Assembly: GCF_004521915.1 (NCBI RefSeq)
Contig: NZ_SDKD01000023.1
Coordinates: forward strand, 1-64,000
Direction of reading: 5' to 3'
DNA: 64,000 nucleotides
Source of the DNA: Brevibacillus migulae
GTDB taxonomy: Bacteria; Bacillota; Bacilli; Brevibacillales; Brevibacillaceae
Below are positions 50,435 through 59,499 of the stretch, in pieces. Each line of letters opens with the position of its first letter. Within the stretch, counting starts at the first letter, position 1. The notes under the pieces are model-generated. The model did not search any database. It was not told the origin of the DNA and was given only the letters and a program-made list of their open reading frames with translations. The position numbers and the translations under genes were made by a program.

Positions 50435-51729
50435 TGCTAGCCAGCCTCTCCAACATTTTTAAGATAGGCGACTTGCGTCGGAAGGTGTTATACACCCTCA
50501 TGATGCTGGTCGTCTTCCGAATTGGATCTTTTATTCCGGTTCCGAACGTAAACGTGGAAGTGTTCCAACAAAGCACGAACAACTTCCTTGGTTTCCTGAA
50601 TACCTTCTCCGGTGGCGCGCTGCAAAACTTTTCGATTTTCGCAATGGGCATCATGCCATACATTACGGCTTCGATCATTATGCAGCTCCTGTCGATGGAA
50701 GTGGTGCCGAAGTTTACGCAATGGGCACGTGAAGGTGAAGTCGGGCGTAAAAAAATCGCTACGGTCACACGATACTTCACGGTGGTGCTGGGACTTATCC
50801 AATCGATCGGGATGACAGTCGGTTTTAACAATATGGCTCCTGGCCTTCTGACGGATACGTCTTTCGGAAGCTATGCCTTGATCGCCATTACGTTGACGGC
50901 AGGTACTGCCTTCATGATGTGGATGGGTGAACAGATCACGGAAAAAGGAATTGGAAACGGGATCTCCATTTTGATCGTGGCTGGTATCGTTGCGAATATC
51001 CCAAGCGGTGTATTGGCGATTTACTCCACACAGTTTGCAGATCCAAACCAGAACATCTTCTTCAGTATTGTAAAAGTATTGATGGTGCTTTTGGTTATCA
51101 TTGTGATCATTGTGGGAGTTATTTTCATGCAGCAGGGCGTTCGTAAAATTCCTGTGCAGTATGCGAAGCGTGTGGTGGGACGCAAGATGTTTGGCGGTCA
51201 ATCTACACACATTCCATTGAAAATTAACTCTGCTGGGGTAATTCCGGTTATCTTCTCGATCTCGCTGGTGATTTTCCCGTCGACAATCGCTCAATTTTGG
51301 GCGGATGCATCCGGTACGGGCGTAGCGAACTGGATTTATCAAAACTTCCAGGTTAACGCGCCGCTCGGTATGACACTGTATGCATTTCTGATTATCGGTT
51401 TTACGTATTTCTATACATTTGTGCAGATTAATCCTGTACAGATGGCAGATAATATGAGGAAAAACGGTGGCTACATTCCTGGTATTCGCCCCGGTAAGCA
51501 CACAGAGGTCTATATTACACGTACGTTGTATCGCCTCACGTTGGCCGGAGCGCTGTTCCTTATGCTGATCTCGATCTTGCCGTTCTTCTTCAGTAAGCTG
51601 GCAAATCTGCCACAGCAGATTTACATCGGCGGTACTACCCTGTTGATCGTGATTGGGGTTGTGCTTGATACGATGAAACAGATCGAGAGCCAGATGATTA
51701 AGCGTCATTACCAAGGTTTCATTCGATAA
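50434..51729 (+). CDS. secY: Preprotein translocase subunit SecY
   Basis: 431 residues with ten hydrophobic spans, the central channel of SecYEG in the plasma membrane. N-terminal F-K-I-G-D-L-R-R-K, the G-G-A-L-Q-N-F-S plug region and the cytoplasmic R-x-I-P-V-Q-Y-A-K-R and P-G-I-R-P-G-x2-T loops are intact. Its ATG overlaps the rplO stop, so it is coupled to ribosomal synthesis. Confidence 0.98.
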   Translation: MLASLSNIFKIGDLRRKVLYTLMMLVVFRIGSFIPVPNVNVEVFQQSTNNFLGFLNTFSGGALQNFSIFAMGIMPYITASIIMQLLSMEVVPKFTQWAREGEVGRKKIATVTRYFTVVLGLIQSIGMTVGFNNMAPGLLTDTSFGSYALIAITLTAGTAFMMWMGEQITEKGIGNGISILIVAGIVANIPSGVLAIYSTQFADPNQNIFFSIVKVLMVLLVIIVIIVGVIFMQQGVRKIPVQYAKRVVGRKMFGGQSTHIPLKINSAGVIPVIFSISLVIFPSTIAQFWADASGTGVANWIYQNFQVNAPLGMTLYAFLIIGFTYFYTFVQINPVQMADNMRKNGGYIPGIRPGKHTEVYITRTLYRLTLAGALFLMLISILPFFFSKLANLPQQIYIGGTTLLIVIGVVLDTMKQIESQMIKRHYQGFIR

Positions 51730-51763
51730 GCTTGGTAGTGCGCAAGGGACGGAGGGAATGAGT

Positions 51764-52408
51764 GTGAATATTATTTTGATGGGTCTTCCTGGTGCGGGAA
51801 AAGGCACACAGGCAGAGCGTATCGTTCAGGAATTTCACATTCCGCATATCTCTACTGGCGACATGTTTCGTGCTGCTGTGAAAAATGAGACTCCGCTTGG
51901 TTTGGAAGCCAAGTCCTACATGGATAAAGGCTTGCTGGTTCCGGATGAAGTGACGATCGGAATCGTGAAGGAGCGCTTGGCGCAGGATGACTGCAAAAAA
52001 GGGTTCTTGCTCGATGGTTTTCCTCGAACGGTACCACAAGCGGAAGCATTGACAGAGACATTGAAAGAATTGGGCCGTGGGATTGATCATGTGATCCACA
52101 TTGACGTGGAACGTGGTTCCCTGATCGAACGATTGACTGGTCGTTGGATTTGCCCGGTTTGCGGGGCAAGCTACCATACGCTCTTTAATCCACCAAAAAC
52201 AGCAGGTGTTTGCGATAAAGATGGCGGCGTGCTGTATCAGCGTGATGACGACAAGCCGGAAGTGGTTACACAACGTTTGGATGTCAATATCGCACAAGCG
52301 CAGCCGTTGATCGATTACTATTCGAAGCAAGGACTGCTTCGCACCATTAATGGAGAGCAGGACATCCAAGTGGTGTTTGCGGAAATTGCGTCTTTATTGC
52401 GAGGGTAA
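51764..52408 (+). CDS. adk: Adenylate kinase
   Basis: Interconverts AMP, ADP and ATP; 214 residues, long Gram-positive form with a zinc-bearing LID. P-loop G-L-P-G-A-G-K-G-T is near residue 7; the LID carries C-P-V-C and C-D-K-D as zinc ligands. GTG at 51764 is seven bases after GGAGGG; the in-frame ATG at 51758 would leave only one base and is less likely. Between secY and map as in Bacilli. Confidence 0.97.
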   Translation: MNIILMGLPGAGKGTQAERIVQEFHIPHISTGDMFRAAVKNETPLGLEAKSYMDKGLLVPDEVTIGIVKERLAQDDCKKGFLLDGFPRTVPQAEALTETLKELGRGIDHVIHIDVERGSLIERLTGRWICPVCGASYHTLFNPPKTAGVCDKDGGVLYQRDDDKPEVVTQRLDVNIAQAQPLIDYYSKQGLLRTINGEQDIQVVFAEIASLLRG

Positions 52409-52414
52409 GCGATA

Positions 52415-53161
52415 ATGATCATTCTAAAGTCGAGAATGGAACTGGATGTCATGCGTGAAGCAGGACGCATTGTCGCTTTAACTCACCAAGAACTATCCAA
52501 AGCAGTAAAGCCAGGCGTAACGACAAAAGAGCTCGATGAATTAGCAGAAACGTTTATTCGCAGCAAGGGAGCGGTCCCGTCGTTCAAAGGCTACAACGGC
52601 TTTTCAGGAAGTATCTGCACTTCAGTCAATGAAGAACTCGTACATGGCATCCCGGGAAAAAGGACGCTTCAAGAGGGAGATATTATTAGTATCGACATCG
52701 GTGCCTGCTTCCAGGGTTACCACGGTGACTCCGCATGGACGTACGCAGTCGGCACTATCTCTACGGAAGATCAGCGTTTGATGAAAGTGACGGAAGAATC
52801 GCTGTACAAAGGATTGGAAAAAGCGATCCCTGGTGCGCGGCTCTCCGATATCTCACACGCAGTACAACTTCATGCTGAAGCAGCCGGATTTTCGATCGTC
52901 CGGGAATATGTTGGGCATGGCATCGGACAGAGTTTGCACGAAGATCCGCAAATTCCGAATTACGGGCCACCCGGACATGGACCGCGATTGAAGCCGGGCA
53001 TGGTGTTGGCGGTCGAACCAATGGTGAATGCTGGCGAACGTTATGTCCGCACATTGGAGGACAATTGGACGGTCGTAACCGTCGATGGGAAAAAATGTGC
53101 TCACTATGAACACACCATCGCGATTACGGAAGATGGCTATGAGATTTTGACCAGAGCATAG
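52415..53161 (+). CDS. map: Type I methionine aminopeptidase
   Basis: Removes initiator Met from nascent proteins; 248 residues. The five metal ligands are visible: D94, D105, H168, E201 and E232, plus the substrate His at 77 (L-V-H-G-I-P). ATG 6 bases after adk with GAGGG inside the adk end. Confidence 0.97.
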   Translation: MIILKSRMELDVMREAGRIVALTHQELSKAVKPGVTTKELDELAETFIRSKGAVPSFKGYNGFSGSICTSVNEELVHGIPGKRTLQEGDIISIDIGACFQGYHGDSAWTYAVGTISTEDQRLMKVTEESLYKGLEKAIPGARLSDISHAVQLHAEAAGFSIVREYVGHGIGQSLHEDPQIPNYGPPGHGPRLKPGMVLAVEPMVNAGERYVRTLEDNWTVVTVDGKKCAHYEHTIAITEDGYEILTRA

Positions 53162-53314
53162 ACAATGCTATATGATTCGCGGCTAGGTTCGGGATTGTCG
53201 TCCAACGTGTTGACAAAAGGCTCGCGTAGGCAAGTCCTAACAGAAACTGCGTGTGTTCATTGGATTAACGAAACTCATGGTCTGACTGAAGGACAGTTGA
53301 AAGGAGAGTAACGG

Positions 53315-53533
53315 ATGGCCAAAGACGACGTGATTGAAGTTGAGGGAACAGTAATTGAACCCCTTCCGAATGCGATGTTTCGTGTGGAACTGGAAAACGG
53401 ACACAAGGTGCTTGCACATGTATCCGGGAAGATCCGCATGCACTTCATCCGCATCTTGCCAGGTGATAAAGTAACCGTAGAACTATCGCCATATGACTTG
53501 ACACGCGGTCGCATCACATACCGCTATAAATGA
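53315..53533 (+). CDS. infA: Translation initiation factor IF-1
   Basis: 72 residues, single S1/OB fold occupying the A site during initiation. M-A-K-D-D-V-I-E-V-E-G-T-V start and the K-I-R-M-H-F-I-R-I-L-P-G-D motif are canonical. ATG after AAAGGAG. The 153-base gap before it holds no gene; the small KOW-domain gene often found between map and infA in Bacillus is absent. Confidence 0.98.
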   Translation: MAKDDVIEVEGTVIEPLPNAMFRVELENGHKVLAHVSGKIRMHFIRILPGDKVTVELSPYDLTRGRITYRYK

Positions 53534-53557
53534 TCCCGAAAGAGGGAGGTAATAACC

Positions 53558-53671
53558 ATGAAAGTTAGACCATCGGTTAAACCGATTTGCGAAAAATGCA
53601 AGGTTATTCGCCGAAAAGGGAACGTAATGGTAATCTGCGAAAATCCGAAGCATAAGCAAAGACAAGGATAA
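53558..53671 (+). CDS. rpmJ: 50S ribosomal protein L36
   Basis: 37 residues, zinc-binding C+ form: C11, C14, C27 and H32 are all present. M-K-V-R-P-S-V-K-P-I-C start. ATG after GGGAGG, in the usual infA-rpmJ-rpsM order. Confidence 0.98.
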   Translation: MKVRPSVKPICEKCKVIRRKGNVMVICENPKHKQRQG

Positions 53672-53696
53672 TTACTTAAGGAGGTGCTTTTGAAGC

Positions 53697-54065
53697 ATGG
53701 CACGTATTGCAGGCGTTGACTTGCCTCGCGAAAAACGCGTGGAAATCGCTCTTACCTACATCTTTGGTATTGGCCGCCCCACGTCCCAACGCATTCTTGC
53801 TGAAACTGGCGTTAATGCGGACACTCGTGTTCGCGATCTGACTGAAGAAGAAGTTGCGAAACTTCGTGAATACATCGATAAAAGCATTAAAGTGGAAGGC
53901 GATCTGCGTCGCGAAATTTCCCTCAACATCAAGCGCTTGATGGAAATCGGATGCTTCCGTGGAATCCGCCATCGCCGTGGCTTACCAGTTCGTGGTCAGC
54001 GCACAAAAACAAATGCTCGTACGCGCAAAGGTCCTCGCCGTACTGTAGCGAACAAGAAGAAGTAA
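53697..54065 (+). CDS. rpsM: 30S ribosomal protein S13
   Basis: 122 residues; head protein contacting P-site tRNA and L5. M-A-R-I-A-G-V-D-L-P start, helix-two-turn-helix and the basic R-G-Q-R-T-K-x-N-A-R-T-R-K-G tail are complete. ATG after AAGGAGGTG. Confidence 0.98.
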   Translation: MARIAGVDLPREKRVEIALTYIFGIGRPTSQRILAETGVNADTRVRDLTEEEVAKLREYIDKSIKVEGDLRREISLNIKRLMEIGCFRGIRHRRGLPVRGQRTKTNARTRKGPRRTVANKKK

Positions 54066-54081
54066 AGGAGGGTGAACTAAC

Positions 54082-54483
54082 ATGGCGAAAAGAAAACAAG
54101 CGACTGCTACTCGTACACGTCGTCGTGACCGTAAAAACGTTGAAGTTGGCGTTGCACACATCCGTTCGACGTTCAACAACACGATCGTTACCATCACCGA
54201 CCCACATGGCAACGCAATCTCTTGGTCCAGTGCTGGTGCCCTCGGTTTCAGAGGTTCCCGCAAGAGCACGCCATTTGCAGCGCAAATGGCAGCTGAAACT
54301 GCGGCGAAAACTGCTATGGAACATGGCATGCGCTCTTTAGAAGTACTGGTGAAAGGCCCAGGTGCCGGTCGTGAGGCAGCAATCCGCTCCTTGCAAGCAG
54401 CTGGTTTGGAAGTTAACATGATCAAAGATGTTACCCCAATCCCGCACAACGGCTGCCGTCCGCCAAAACGTCGCCGCGTGTAA
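54082..54483 (+). CDS. rpsK: 30S ribosomal protein S11
   Basis: 133 residues; platform protein near the E site. F-N-N-T-I-V-T-I-T-D and the C-terminal P-H-N-G-C-R-P-P-K-R-R-R-V are canonical. Sixteen bases after rpsM with AAAGGAGG. Confidence 0.98.
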   Translation: MAKRKQATATRTRRRDRKNVEVGVAHIRSTFNNTIVTITDPHGNAISWSSAGALGFRGSRKSTPFAAQMAAETAAKTAMEHGMRSLEVLVKGPGAGREAAIRSLQAAGLEVNMIKDVTPIPHNGCRPPKRRRV

Positions 54484-54508
54484 TGGGTTTATAAAGTTCA
54501 GAAGATGT

Positions 54509-54522
54509 CCATACTAGTATGG
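54509..54522. repeat. 14-bp perfect palindrome before rpoA
   Basis: CCATACTAGTATGG in the 155-base gap between rpsK and rpoA. Could be a protein-binding site or simply a small RNA hairpin. Confidence 0.5.
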
Positions 54523-54571
54523 TAAATTCTGCTTTCTTGGCTTGTCATGCACGCAACGGTAAACCGCCGAA

Positions 54572-54614
54572 CGAAATTCAAAGGGTGGGAGATACGTTCC
54601 ACCCTGGAATTTCG
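54572..54614 (+). promoter_or_regulatory. Long hairpin directly upstream of rpoA
   Basis: CGAAATTC (54572-54579) pairs with GAATTTCG (54607-54614), and AGGGTGG (54582-54588) with CCACCCT (54599-54605), with a 10-nt loop and a small asymmetric bulge. No T-run follows, so it is not a terminator; eight bases later the rpoA Shine-Dalgarno begins. Confidence 0.65.
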
Positions 54615-54638
54615 ACGTTTTGAAGGAGGGTTTGTTTA

Positions 54639-55583
54639 ATGATAGAAATAGAAAAACCGAAAATCGAGGTTGTGGAAGTTAACGACGACAACACCTATGG
54701 CAAGTTCGTCGTTGAACCCCTAGAACGTGGATACGGTACCACGCTTGGTAACTCGTTGAGAAGAATTCTTCTCTCCTCGTTGCCAGGTGCCGCTGTAAGG
54801 TCCGTTCAAATCGACGGTGTTTTGCATGAATTCTCGACGGTTGAGGGTGTCGTAGAAGACGTTACCGAAATCATCCTGAACATCAAAGGCCTCGCACTAA
54901 AGATTCATTCCGATGAAGAAAAGATTATCGAGATTGATGCAGAAGGCGAAGGCGTTGTGAAGGCGGGAGACATTCGTGCTGACAGCGATGTGGAGATTCT
55001 AAACCCTGATCTTCATATTGCTACTTTAGCAAACGGCGGTCGTCTGCACATTCGCATGACAGCGGGACGTGGTCGTGGTTACGTACAAGCGGATGGGAAT
55101 AAGTCCGATGATCTACCGATTGGTGTTATTCCGATCGATTCCATTTATACACCGATTAAACGCGTAAACTATCAAGTGGAAAATACCCGTGTCGGGCAAA
55201 TGACCAACTATGACAAGTTAACGCTGGAAGTATGGACAAACGGCAGCATTCGCCCAGAAGAGGCGGTAAGCCTTGGCGCGAAAATCATGACCGAGCATCT
55301 CAATCTCTTTGTTGGCCTGACTGATGAAGCGAAAGATGCCGAAATCATGGTGGAAAAAGAAGAGGACAAGAAAGAGAAAGTGTTGGAGATGACCATCGAA
55401 GAACTGGATCTCTCTGTCCGCTCTTACAACTGCCTGAAACGTGCGGGTATCAACACCGTACAAGAACTGACACAGAAATCAGAAGAAGATATGATGAAAG
55501 TTCGCAATCTGGGACGCAAATCGCTTGAAGAAGTTCAAGAGAAGCTCGCAGAACTGGGACTTGGTCTGCGTCAGGAAGACTAG
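54639..55583 (+). CDS. rpoA: DNA-directed RNA polymerase subunit alpha
   Basis: 314 residues. The N-terminal assembly domain (about 1-230) has G-Y-G-T-T-L-G-N-S-L-R-R-I-L-L-S-S. The C-terminal domain (about 250-310) that binds UP elements and activators shows L-D-L-S-V-R-S-Y-N-C-L-K-R-A and N-L-G-R-K-S-L-E-E. An acidic/lysine linker joins them. ATG after GAAGGAGGG. Confidence 0.98.
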   Translation: MIEIEKPKIEVVEVNDDNTYGKFVVEPLERGYGTTLGNSLRRILLSSLPGAAVRSVQIDGVLHEFSTVEGVVEDVTEIILNIKGLALKIHSDEEKIIEIDAEGEGVVKAGDIRADSDVEILNPDLHIATLANGGRLHIRMTAGRGRGYVQADGNKSDDLPIGVIPIDSIYTPIKRVNYQVENTRVGQMTNYDKLTLEVWTNGSIRPEEAVSLGAKIMTEHLNLFVGLTDEAKDAEIMVEKEEDKKEKVLEMTIEELDLSVRSYNCLKRAGINTVQELTQKSEEDMMKVRNLGRKSLEEVQEKLAELGLGLRQED

Positions 55584-55671
55584 GAACAACATAGACGTTT
55601 ACTTGACTTTTGAACGGTCGAGTAAGGAGAAGTACCCACAGGGCACTTGGATTTCGTCCTATCACAGAAGT

Positions 55672-55698
55672 TTATTCGGCGTAGATTAGGTCGAATAA
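55672..55698 (+). promoter_or_regulatory. Hairpin before rplQ
   Basis: TTATTCG / CGAATAA, 7 bp perfect with a 13-nt loop, ending two bases before the AAGGAGG of rplQ. The 130-base rpoA-rplQ gap also has an earlier TACTTGAC/GTCGAGTA stem (about 55599-55623). Confidence 0.5.
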
Positions 55699-55713
55699 GA
55701 AGGAGGTTAGAAC

Positions 55714-56073
55714 ATGGCTTACCGTAAATTGGGTCGTCGATCCTCAGCTCGTAAAGCGCTGTTCCGCGACTTGGTAACCGATCTGATCATCAACGAACGC
55801 ATTGAAACAACTGAGATGAAAGCAAAAGAATTGCGTTCGATTGCTGAAAAAATGATCACTTTGGCGAAACGCGGTGATCTGCACGCTCGTCGTCAGGTTG
55901 CAGCATTCGTTCGTAAAGAGGTTGCGACTGCAGAAGGACGCGACGCTGTACAAAAGCTGTTTGATGATATCGCTCCTCGTTATGCTGAGCGCAACGGTGG
56001 ATACACTCGCATTCTGAAAGTGGGTCCTCGCCGTGGTGACGCAGCACCAATGGCATATCTCGAATTAGTTTAA
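55714..56073 (+). CDS. rplQ: 50S ribosomal protein L17
   Basis: 119 residues; surface protein near the tunnel exit. M-A-Y-R-K-L-G-R-R-S-S-A-R-K-A-L start and the G-G-Y-T-R-I-L-K-V-G-P-R-R-G-D-A-A-P-M end are canonical. Last gene of the alpha part, closed by a terminator. Confidence 0.98.
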   Translation: MAYRKLGRRSSARKALFRDLVTDLIINERIETTEMKAKELRSIAEKMITLAKRGDLHARRQVAAFVRKEVATAEGRDAVQKLFDDIAPRYAERNGGYTRILKVGPRRGDAAPMAYLELV

Positions 56074-56091
56074 TAACCAGCTTGTTACATG

Positions 56092-56147
56092 AAAGGGTGG
56101 GGGCGGATTCTGGTGATGATACCGGATCTGATTCGTGCCCTTTTTTT
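56092..56147 (+). terminator. Terminator after rplQ
   Basis: AAAGGG (56092-56097) pairs with CCCTTT (56138-56143), with an inner TCTGGT/ACCGGA stem, ending in seven T residues. Confidence 0.65.
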
Positions 56148-56182
56148 CTTGTTTCCAGACAGATTGACGCGCCGATGTGGGG

Positions 56183-57046
56183 ATGGTGAAGAGCGTGAAA
56201 GGAAAACCAATCATCACGCTGCAGGACATCACGTTCTCCTATGAAATCGAACCAGGTTGGAACGAAACCGTACTGCAAGGCATGAATATGGAGATCGAGC
56301 AAGGCTCCTTTGTCGCCATCTTGGGGCATAACGGCTCGGGGAAATCGACGTTGGCCAAATTAATGAACGGTTTGCTGCTGCCACATGATGGCGTGGTTAC
56401 GGTAAATGGTAACGACACGAGCGAGCAGGAAAGGTTGTATGAAATCAGGAGAACGGTAGGCATGGTCTTTCAAAATCCGGATAACCAGATTGTGGGGACC
56501 AGTGTGGAGGAAGATGTCGCGTTTGGTCTGGAAAACCTGGGTGTCGAACCGACAGAGATGCGTAACCGGATCGATGAAGCATTGCGAGCCGTCCATATGG
56601 AGGCGTACGCAAAGCAAGAGCCGCACCGTCTCTCTGGTGGACAGAAGCAGCGGATTGCCATTGCAGGGGTCATTGCCATGAGACCATCTGTCATCGTCCT
56701 GGATGAAGCTACGGCTATGCTAGATCCGCAAGGCCGTCGTGAGGTCTGCTCGCTGATCAAACGATTAAACCGGGATGAGGGCATTACGGTGGTTACCATT
56801 ACGCATTTTCCCGAAGAAGCGCTCGATGCGGATCGAGTGATCGTCATGCAGCGAGGCTCGGTCTATCTCGATGGACCACCGCGGGAGATCTTTTCGCGGA
56901 CTGAAGAACTGCAATCAATCGGCCTGGATGTTCCTCATGCCGTTCGTCTGCGTCATCATCTTGTGCGCGATGGTGTGGAGCTTCCCCCGATATTGCACCA
57001 GGAGGAATTGGTGGAGGAGCTATGCAAATTACTTTTGAAAACGTAA
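56183..57046 (+). CDS. ecfA1: ECF transporter ATPase EcfA1
   Basis: About 287 residues; ATPase of the shared energy-coupling module for vitamin uptake. Walker A G-H-N-G-S-G-K-S-T, Q-loop F-Q-N-P-D-N-Q, signature L-S-G-G-Q-K-Q-R and Walker B V-I-V-L-D-E-A are complete. The start is uncertain: GTG 56177, ATG 56183, GTG 56186 and GTG 56195 are all in frame with poor ribosome sites. Overlaps ecfA2 by 25 bases. Confidence 0.95.
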   Translation: MVKSVKGKPIITLQDITFSYEIEPGWNETVLQGMNMEIEQGSFVAILGHNGSGKSTLAKLMNGLLLPHDGVVTVNGNDTSEQERLYEIRRTVGMVFQNPDNQIVGTSVEEDVAFGLENLGVEPTEMRNRIDEALRAVHMEAYAKQEPHRLSGGQKQRIAIAGVIAMRPSVIVLDEATAMLDPQGRREVCSLIKRLNRDEGITVVTITHFPEEALDADRVIVMQRGSVYLDGPPREIFSRTEELQSIGLDVPHAVRLRHHLVRDGVELPPILHQEELVEELCKLLLKT

Positions 57047-57900
57047 GCTATCGTTACGCTGTAGGCACACCTTTCGAAAAAGCGGCGCTCCACGGACTTT
57101 CCTTCACCATTCCCTCTGGAGCATATGTAGGGATCATTGGCCAAACAGGTTCCGGAAAGTCTACCATGATTCAGCATCTCAATGGCCTCATCAAGCCTAC
57201 TGAGGGAAGCGTGCAGGTCGGGACTTGGAGGATTTCCGCTGATACAAAGGTTCCGGCACAGATGCGCAAAGAGGTAGGGCTGGTCTTTCAGTATCCGGAG
57301 CATCAGCTGTTTGAGGAAACGGTGGCAAAGGATGTCTCCTTTGGCCCGCTTAATTTTGGCGCAACGCCTGAGGAAGCCTTGGAGCTGGGGAGAACAGCAC
57401 TTGATCTGGTAGGACTGCCGTTTGAGGAGTTCAAGGATCGCTCACCGTTCCAACTGAGCGGTGGTCAGATGAGACGTGTGGCGATTGCAGGCGTCTTAGC
57501 GATGCAGCCCAAAGCTCTCGTCCTCGATGAACCTACCGCTGGTCTTGATCCGGCCGGACGCAGGGAGATCCTGGACAACATTTATCAGATTCACCAGGAA
57601 AGACAATTGACGACGCTGCTGGTCACACACAGCATGGAGGAAGCGGCGAGGTACGCTGATCTCCTGCTTGTGATGGCGGATGGAAAAGTGGCCATGATGG
57701 GAGAACCGGCAGATGTGTTTGCGCAAAGTGAAAGGCTGCGTGAGCTCTCTCTGGATGTACCTGCCAGTGTAGACTTTCTGACCAAGCTGAATGAACAGCT
57801 GCCGCCCGATAAGCAGCTGCCAGCAAGCCTCTATCGCGAGGAAGAGGTGCTTAAAGCTCTGTTGCAGCGGTTAACGCAGCGAAGGGAGGCGTCTTTATGA
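57022..57900 (+). CDS. ecfA2: ECF transporter ATPase EcfA2
   Basis: 292 residues; the second ATPase of the ECF module, pairing with EcfA1. Walker A G-Q-T-G-S-G-K-S-T, F-Q-Y-P-E-H-Q, L-S-G-G-Q-M-R-R and V-L-D-E-P-T-A-G-L are intact. Start inside ecfA1 with GGTGGAGGAG, and four-base overlap with ecfT show tight coupling. Confidence 0.97.
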   Translation: MQITFENVSYRYAVGTPFEKAALHGLSFTIPSGAYVGIIGQTGSGKSTMIQHLNGLIKPTEGSVQVGTWRISADTKVPAQMRKEVGLVFQYPEHQLFEETVAKDVSFGPLNFGATPEEALELGRTALDLVGLPFEEFKDRSPFQLSGGQMRRVAIAGVLAMQPKALVLDEPTAGLDPAGRREILDNIYQIHQERQLTTLLVTHSMEEAARYADLLLVMADGKVAMMGEPADVFAQSERLRELSLDVPASVDFLTKLNEQLPPDKQLPASLYREEEVLKALLQRLTQRREASL

Positions 57901-58700
57901 ACTTCCTGCAAAATTTTGCGATTGGTCAGTATGTTCCGCGTGACTCGTTTGTTCATCGGCTCGATCCACGGAGCAAGCTGCTTTTCTTACTCTTTTTTAC
58001 CCTGCTCGTCTTTTGGGCCAACAATTGGTTCAGCTATGGACTTTTGCTTTGTTTTTTATTCATGGTGACAGCCGCCTCGAGGATACCGGGCGTATATTTG
58101 CTGCGTGGTCTTAAACCTGTGTGGTTTATGCTCGTCATAACGGTCATTCTTCATTTGTTGATTACAAAAGGAGGGGCGGTCTATGTGCAATGGGGATGGT
58201 TCTCCATTGAACAGGCAGGGGTTCAGCAGGCGATTTACATGGCCTTTCGTTTGGGTGCACTGGTTACGATGGGGGCCTTGCTGACGCTGACGACCACACC
58301 GATGGATTTGACGGATGGTTTGGAACGATTGCTCGCTCCGCTAAAGCGGTTCAATGTACCGGTTCACGAGCTGGCGCTGATGCTCTCGATCGCCATGCGC
58401 TTTATCCCCACTCTCCTGGAAGAGACAGATAAGATCATCAAGGCGCAAAAGGCGCGAGGTGTCGATTTTGAGACCGGCCCGCTCATCCAACGGGCTAAGC
58501 ACATGATTCCGATCGTGATCCCGCTGTTTGTCGGGGCTTTTCGCCGAGCGGAGGAATTGGCTCTGGCTATGGAGGCGAGGGGCTACCGCGGGGGAGAAGG
58601 ACGTACGCGTTTGCGGCAGCTGCATCTGTCATGGCGGGATACGCTGCTGGCAGGGATCGCGATCCTGCTGGGAGTACTGATGGGATGGTGGAGAGAGTGA
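57897..58700 (+). CDS. ecfT: ECF transporter transmembrane protein EcfT
   Basis: 267 residues with five to six hydrophobic spans; scaffold that binds the two ATPases and recruits substrate-specific S components encoded elsewhere. The coupling motifs with A-R-G (A-Q-K-A-R-G-V and M-E-A-R-G-Y) near 185 and 225 are present. No S component lies in this window, as expected for group II ECF systems. Stop overlaps truA. Confidence 0.95.
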   Translation: MNFLQNFAIGQYVPRDSFVHRLDPRSKLLFLLFFTLLVFWANNWFSYGLLLCFLFMVTAASRIPGVYLLRGLKPVWFMLVITVILHLLITKGGAVYVQWGWFSIEQAGVQQAIYMAFRLGALVTMGALLTLTTTPMDLTDGLERLLAPLKRFNVPVHELALMLSIAMRFIPTLLEETDKIIKAQKARGVDFETGPLIQRAKHMIPIVIPLFVGAFRRAEELALAMEARGYRGGEGRTRLRQLHLSWRDTLLAGIAILLGVLMGWWRE

Positions 58701-59434
58701 AACGGTTAAAAGGCATTGTCGCTTATGACGGTACAGACTACAGCGGTTTTCAGTCACAGCCTGATCAAGTGACCATTCAGGGTGAAATCGAGGCAGCGCT
58801 GCAGCGAGTAACCGGAGAACCCATTACCATCGCAGGCTCCGGCCGTACGGATGCAGGTGTCCATGCCCGCGGGCAAGTCTTTCATTTCGATACGAACAGC
58901 ACGATCCCTACGGAAAAATGGCGCTATGTCCTGCATAATCAATTGCCTGATTCGATCATCATCCGCTCCCTGGAGGAAGTCGATGCAAGCTTCCACGCCC
59001 GTTTTGATGTAAAGGTGAAGGAGTATCGCTATTGCATTGACAATGGCGTTGTTCCGGATCTTTTCCGCCATCGGTATGCTGCCCATATACGCCATCCGCT
59101 CGACGTCAAGCGGATGAACGCTGCCGCCCGGTTGCTCATCGGGACGCACGATTTTACGTCCTTTTGCTCGGCCAAAACCTTTGCGGAGGATAAGGTTCGC
59201 ACCGTCTATGATTGCCGGGTGGAGCGCGAAGGGGATCTGGTCTGGGTCATTTGCCGGGGGAACGGCTTTCTGTACAACATGGTGCGGATCATTGCAGGCA
59301 CCCTGGTAGAGGTGGGAGCAGGCAAGCGTCCACCGGAGGAGATGATTCCAATCCTGCAGGCGCATGACCGCGAAAAGGCGGGAAAGACAGCAGAAGCAAA
59401 AGGGTTGACCATGTGGGAAGTTGTGTATGAATGA
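58697..59434 (+). CDS. truA: tRNA pseudouridine(38-40) synthase TruA
   Basis: 245 residues; isomerises uridines 38-40 in tRNA anticodon stems. Catalytic D52 lies in G-R-T-D-A-G-V-H-A; the T-H-D-F-T-S-F-C and F-L-Y-N-M-V-R segments are intact. GTG at 58697 overlaps the ecfT stop (GTGA); frames further upstream run inside ecfT and would add non-homologous sequence. Confidence 0.95.
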   Translation: MKRLKGIVAYDGTDYSGFQSQPDQVTIQGEIEAALQRVTGEPITIAGSGRTDAGVHARGQVFHFDTNSTIPTEKWRYVLHNQLPDSIIIRSLEEVDASFHARFDVKVKEYRYCIDNGVVPDLFRHRYAAHIRHPLDVKRMNAAARLLIGTHDFTSFCSAKTFAEDKVRTVYDCRVEREGDLVWVICRGNGFLYNMVRIIAGTLVEVGAGKRPPEEMIPILQAHDREKAGKTAEAKGLTMWEVVYE

Positions 59435-59466
59435 AAGAATGATTTTATTACCAGTCAAGTTCGCTC

Positions 59467-59495
59467 TTGACTCTGGCACGCCTATGTAGTACGAT
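59467..59495 (+). promoter_or_regulatory. Promoter of rplM-rpsI
   Basis: TTGACT (59467-59472), 17-bp spacer, TACGAT (59490-59495), in the truA-rplM gap. Confidence 0.75.
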
Positions 59496-59499
59496 ATTC

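Noticed and set aside
53210..53215. TTGACA upstream of infA as a promoter
   Set aside because: No acceptable -10 lies 16-18 bases downstream; the genes here are more likely read from the superoperon promoter.
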